Below are positions 7,101-8,713 of a stretch of DNA of 8,713 nucleotides, in pieces. A program made the position numbers and the translations under genes. Below the pieces are notes generated by a model that was not told where the DNA came from, did no database searches, and saw only the letters and a program-made list of their open reading frames with translations. Position 1 is the first letter of the stretch. Every line of letters starts with the position of its first letter. The stretch lies in NCBI GenBank assembly GCA_017479035.1, contig JAFVCR010000170.1, positions 1 to 8,713 of the forward strand, given 5' to 3'. The DNA is from Kiritimatiellia bacterium (GTDB lineage: Bacteria; Verrucomicrobiota; Kiritimatiellia; RFP12; UBA1067).

Positions 7101-7448
7101 GACAAGCGCGAGGGCGAGCACTATTCAATAGTCGATGCTGCAGGCGCGGCTGCGGGCGAACGTCTGCGCGCCGTGTTGATGACGGCGCTCACTACGCTTC
7201 TTGGGACGCTTCCGATGGTGCTTGCCACGGGCGCGGGTGCGGCAAGCCGCGTTGCGATAGGCGTGACGGAGTTCTTCGGGATGCTGTTCTCGGTGTGCTT
7301 CGGCGTGATACTCGTCCCGGGGTTGTATGCGCTTTTCCAGACGTGGCGCGAAAACGTCAAGAGGCTCTTTGCCTACATCTCAGCGCGTGCGTTGCGCAAG
7401 CGAACGCTCAAGCAGCGTGCCGCAGATGCACGCGAATCGGCAAAGTAA
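4194..7448 (+). CDS. RND inner-membrane multidrug efflux pump (AcrB/HAE-1 type)
   Basis: Predicted 1,084-residue proton-driven transporter that would export hydrophobic compounds from periplasm or inner membrane. The layout is standard: TM1 at about 24-42, a large periplasmic loop to about 355, TM2-6, TM7 near 547, a second periplasmic loop to about 880, then TM8-12. The proton-relay residues are all present at constant offsets from AcrB: D421 and D422 in VVVDDCIVVVERV (AcrB D407/D408), K959 in GLASKNAILIVEFAKD (K940), R990 (R971) and T997 (T978). PAIPGLGMNNGIDLRLE matches the AcrB switch-loop surroundings. This places it in the drug (HAE-1) rather than heavy-metal (HME) branch. The loop between TM9 and TM10 (GSWDYFKNADLS) is longer than in AcrB, and the C-terminus is strongly basic. 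AAAGGA lies 7 nt before the ATG. No outer-membrane factor follows; a strong hairpin ends the operon. Substrates cannot be read from sequence. Confidence 0.98.
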   Translation: MKISIRKSIDEIKTFSRTFVERPRFAMVIAIVLSLGGIMAMRNLPISQYPRVTPPEIRVTYSYPGANSREVMNTIATPIEDEVNGVDDMIYMTSECSDDGTYSLTVSFEVESDRDMDQVKIQNRVSQAEAKLPTEVKQLGGRVRAQSTDFLGFLALRCPKATMSRLEISDYIYNNIQPVLLRVPGVGEATVYGPKLSVRVWLDPDRMAAQRMNSEEVIAALSSQNIQASLGSVGAMPVEKYGAKTYSLVAKGRLMTPEEFNEIVVRRGEDGSLVKLKDVARTEIGEQSYAFDGQYDGATAVSIAVQQKPGANAIQAMDALLAEMDRLSQSFPDGLEYVVAYDATENVRMCIKEIVETLLITFGLVVLVCYLFLQDWRATLVPCLTIPVSLASTFILMAVLDYSINTLTLFGLVLAIGVVVDDCIVVVERVQFLIETRGYNAKEATIQAMSDVTSAVIATTLVLLGIFVPIGFMSGITGRIYQQFSVTLSAAVCFSTVCALTLAPALCSLLLHEAHPYRHGPLAWFNSGINAFKGLFIRIAKFLAKRIFLSLVLLVLTMLLTVRVYFRSQTSFLPTEDQAVVFASLEMPEGTTSDRTRDVALRAVELLQEEFPGEVASALSVNGISMTAGRGESQGMLIIQLKKWDERTRADQHVNALIPRMQAALAKIPEPSWRVFVPPAIPGLGMNNGIDLRLESIESTDPELLDATQLKVLGALNANPNILMAFSGFTSKTPHLRFHLDRTKAEMFNVPVATVYTTLQNYLGSRYVNDVNLGTQVNRVTVCADWNGRATPEDVAKLYVRSTTGEMVPVGSLGTITHELWPRIMKRFQMFPASDITILPKPGVASGQVIAEIKQTLKEILPSGFAYEWGGITFQEQRNEGSAGPLILMAILFGYLFLVAQYESWTIPLPVMLSIFVAVFGALVGLKWLGSWDYFKNADLSLSVYAQLGLVLLIGLASKNAILIVEFAKDKREGEHYSIVDAAGAAAGERLRAVLMTALTTLLGTLPMVLATGAGAASRVAIGVTEFFGMLFSVCFGVILVPGLYALFQTWRENVKRLFAYISARALRKRTLKQRAADARESAK

Positions 7449-7466
7449 GGATTTGAGCGGAACCAT

Positions 7467-7500
7467 GCAAAATGCGCCGGCAGGAGCCGGCGCATTTTGC
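7467..7500. terminator. terminator hairpin of the efflux operon
   Basis: A perfect 15-bp stem (7467-7481 and 7486-7500) closes on an AGGA loop; T7466-A7501 adds one more pair. The inner eight pairs are all G/C (GCGCCGGC). The outer part is AAAA on the left and TTTT on the right, so the short T-run sits within the stem and the site could work on either strand. It begins 18 bp after the pump stop codon and directly precedes the slipin promoter. No longer T-tract follows, so efficiency is uncertain. Confidence 0.8.
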
Positions 7501-7502
7501 AC

Positions 7503-7531
7503 TTGCGTTTCGGCGAGCGGTTTGGTAGTAT
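7503..7531 (+). promoter_or_regulatory. probable sigma70 promoter of the slipin gene
   Basis: A -35-like TTGCGT (7503-7508) and a -10-like TAGTAT (7526-7531) are 17 bp apart, just after the terminator hairpin. The -10 region GGTAGTATCGC (7524-7534) matches the sulfatase -10 region GGTATTATCGC (417-427) at 10 of 11 bases. The -35 match to consensus is weak, and the call rests mainly on the shared layout. The start would be near 7538, about 18 nt before the ATG. Confidence 0.5.
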
Positions 7532-7555
7532 CGCAGTGAACAGAGGAGGTAGGCA

Positions 7556-8467
7556 ATGAATGGCGCGCTTGTGTTTTTTGCTATTGTAGCGTTTGCGATA
7601 ATAGTCACGATAATGAAGACTGCGGTTGTGGTGCCGCAGAAAACGGCGTATATCGTAGAGAGGCTTGGCAAGTATCGTTGCACGCTGGATGCGGGCTTTC
7701 ACATACTTTTCCCGTTCATAGATTCGGTGGCGTACAAGCACACGCTGAAGGAGCAGGCTGTGGATGTGCCGCCGCAGCAGTGCATCACCAAGGACAATGT
7801 GACCGTGGACGTGGACGGCATAATCTATTTGCAGGTGATGGATCCTGCGAAGGCCTCCTACGGCATAGGAGATTATCTATTCGCCACATCGCAGCTGGCG
7901 CAGACTACGATGCGCAGTGAAATAGGAAAGATCGAACTCGACCGCACGTTCGAGGAGCGCACTGCAATCAATGCGGCGATAGTCGCTGCAGTGGACAAGG
8001 CCTCCGACCCCTGGGGCGTGAAGGTGACGCGCTATGAGATAAAGAACATCACGCCACCGCGTTCGATAAGAGACGCAATGGAAAAACAAATGCGCGCCGA
8101 GCGCGAGAAGCGGGCTATGATTGCAGAGTCCGAAGGCGAACGGCAGGCCAAGATAAACAAGGCTGAAGGCGAGAGGCAGCAGGCGATAGCACTTTCCGAG
8201 GGCGAGAGGATGCGGCGCATCAACGAGGCAGAAGGTCGCGCGAAAGAGATTACCCTTGTGGCGGAAGCGCAGGCGGAGGGGTTGAGGAAAGTGGCAGAAG
8301 CGATAAATGCGCCAGGAGGGACGGCTTCCGTGAACATGCAGTTGGCGCAGGAATATCTAAAGCAGTTCGGGCAACTTGCAAAGGAAAACAATGCGATGAT
8401 AGTACCGGCTGATCTCTCCAACGTGGCTGGAATACTGAAAGCCTGCACCAGCATAGTGAAAGCATGA
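7556..8467 (+). CDS. SPFH/Band 7 (stomatin-like) membrane protein, QmcA/paraslipin type
   Basis: Predicted 303-residue slipin, close in length to E. coli QmcA (about 305). An N-terminal membrane anchor (about 3-20) is followed by the SPFH/Band 7 domain (about 27-185), with the family-typical stretches VPQKTAYIVERLGKY, DAGFHILFPFID, DVPPQQCITKDNVTVDVDGIIYLQV and GKIELDRTFEER. Residues about 172-240 form a charged helix in which an EG(E)R motif recurs every 11 residues (E193, E204, E215, E226), a hendecad coiled coil. The C-terminus is mildly hydrophobic. Such proteins oligomerise on the membrane, scaffold microdomains and often associate with FtsH-type proteases or NfeD partners. No NfeD gene lies in the window. 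The start is fixed by AGGAGGT (7544-7550), 5 nt before the ATG. It appears monocistronic. Family assignment is firm; the physiological role is not. Confidence 0.95.
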   Translation: MNGALVFFAIVAFAIIVTIMKTAVVVPQKTAYIVERLGKYRCTLDAGFHILFPFIDSVAYKHTLKEQAVDVPPQQCITKDNVTVDVDGIIYLQVMDPAKASYGIGDYLFATSQLAQTTMRSEIGKIELDRTFEERTAINAAIVAAVDKASDPWGVKVTRYEIKNITPPRSIRDAMEKQMRAEREKRAMIAESEGERQAKINKAEGERQQAIALSEGERMRRINEAEGRAKEITLVAEAQAEGLRKVAEAINAPGGTASVNMQLAQEYLKQFGQLAKENNAMIVPADLSNVAGILKACTSIVKA

Positions 8468-8495
8468 CGGTGACATGGTTGCGGCGATATTTCGC

Positions 8496-8524
8496 TTGCA
8501 CTGCGGCATAAAAAATGATATTAT
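8496..8524 (+). promoter_or_regulatory. sigma70-type promoter downstream of the slipin gene
   Basis: A -35 TTGCAC (8496-8501) and a -10 TATTAT (8519-8524) are 17 bp apart, the same arrangement as the sulfatase promoter, including the preceding GC and an identical -10. Transcription would begin near 8531 and run rightward into a stretch with no supported gene. No convincing terminator for the slipin gene lies between 8468 and 8496. Confidence 0.55.
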
Positions 8525-8713
8525 AAAAGTGTTCTTTATCGCTTGGGTGGCGTAGCGTTGCCTAGGCATGGTTCCGGCGCACGGGTGTGCGGATGGGACA
8601 GGTGAACGTGGTTCACATATTTGGCTTTCGTTGAAAACTTGCAAATTTCCGATATAAAGCAAAGTATGGGGACGCGTCAAGTGTATAATGGGTAAACCAT
8701 ATACACGATTTGG
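8525..8713 (+). other. gene-free stretch, possible long leader or small RNA
   Basis: No reading frame with a Shine-Dalgarno site is visible. Structural elements are a 10-bp palindrome TGCCTAGGCA (8559-8568), a 5-bp stem CGCAC/GTGCG around 8578-8591, and a 6-bp stem GTGAAC/GTTCAC with a GTG loop (8602-8616). A second promoter-like pair, TTGAAA (8631-8636) and TATAAA (8653-8658) with a 16-bp spacer, lies further right. It does not match tRNA, tmRNA, SRP RNA, RNase P or a riboswitch I can recognise. It may be an untranslated leader or the upstream region of a gene beyond the window. Confidence 0.4.
8681..8706. promoter_or_regulatory. 26-bp inverted repeat around a perfect -10 box (possible operator)
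   Basis: Seven-base arms GTGTATA (8681-8687) and TATACAC (8700-8706) flank a 12-bp centre. A perfect TATAAT (8684-8689) overlaps the left arm. No good -35 lies 16-18 bp upstream, which suggests either an activator-dependent promoter or chance. The layout is that of a repressor or activator site controlling a gene that starts past the window end. An ATG at 8688 stays open to the end but has no ribosome binding site. Confidence 0.4.

Noticed and set aside
8668..8676. GGGGACGCG as an inverted remnant of the 29-bp repeat
   Set aside because: Only nine bases match and the hairpin itself is missing; chance is sufficient in GC-rich DNA.
8688..8713. ATG open to the window end as the start of a next gene
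   Set aside because: There is no Shine-Dalgarno site, it overlaps the -10 box and palindrome, and only eight codons are visible.

Overview
The window reads as a chromosomal segment from a Gram-negative bacterium. A tripartite RND efflux system implies two membranes. Codon use is fairly GC-rich, Shine-Dalgarno sites are strong and all five genes lie on the + strand. A secreted formylglycine sulfatase, together with intergenic spacers built from GC-rich hairpins and short tandem repeats, is reminiscent of the PVC group (Kiritimatiellota, Lentisphaerota, Verrucomicrobiota). That assignment rests on recall of such genomes and is an inference.

Layout. Bases 1-395 hold no convincing gene: a cluster of very stable hairpins, an inverted repeat, a 29-bp hairpin repeat and a weak terminator-like site. 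At 396-1955 a sigma70-type promoter drives a secreted S1-type sulfatase (ATG at 450). Bases 1956-2200 form a second repeat-rich spacer: a 9-bp array, a G9 run, an identical copy of the 29-bp hairpin repeat, and a 21-bp tandem array of four full units plus a fifth partial one. From 2201 a consensus promoter contains an AcrR-like operator and begins a three-gene operon: TetR/AcrR repressor (2262-2897), periplasmic adaptor (2894-4132, ATGA overlap) and RND inner-membrane pump (4194-7448). A 15-bp perfect hairpin (7467-7500) ends it. A monocistronic SPFH/stomatin-like membrane protein of the QmcA/paraslipin type follows (7556-8467). The last 246 bases are gene-free but carry a good promoter and an inverted repeat around a perfect -10 box, probably the upstream region of a gene beyond the window.

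How it works together. The repressor probably senses a drug or toxic metabolite, and release of the 2204-2225 operator would switch on repressor, adaptor and pump together. No outer-membrane channel is encoded here, so the pump must use one from elsewhere. The sulfatase (extracytoplasmic sulfate-ester removal) and the slipin (membrane microdomain scaffold) are separate transcription units with no evident tie to the pump.

The genes belong to well-known families. The least explained material is non-coding: two spacers assembled from shared, rearranged repeat modules on either side of the sulfatase, and the promoter-bearing final stretch. I found no clear evidence of a new multi-gene system.
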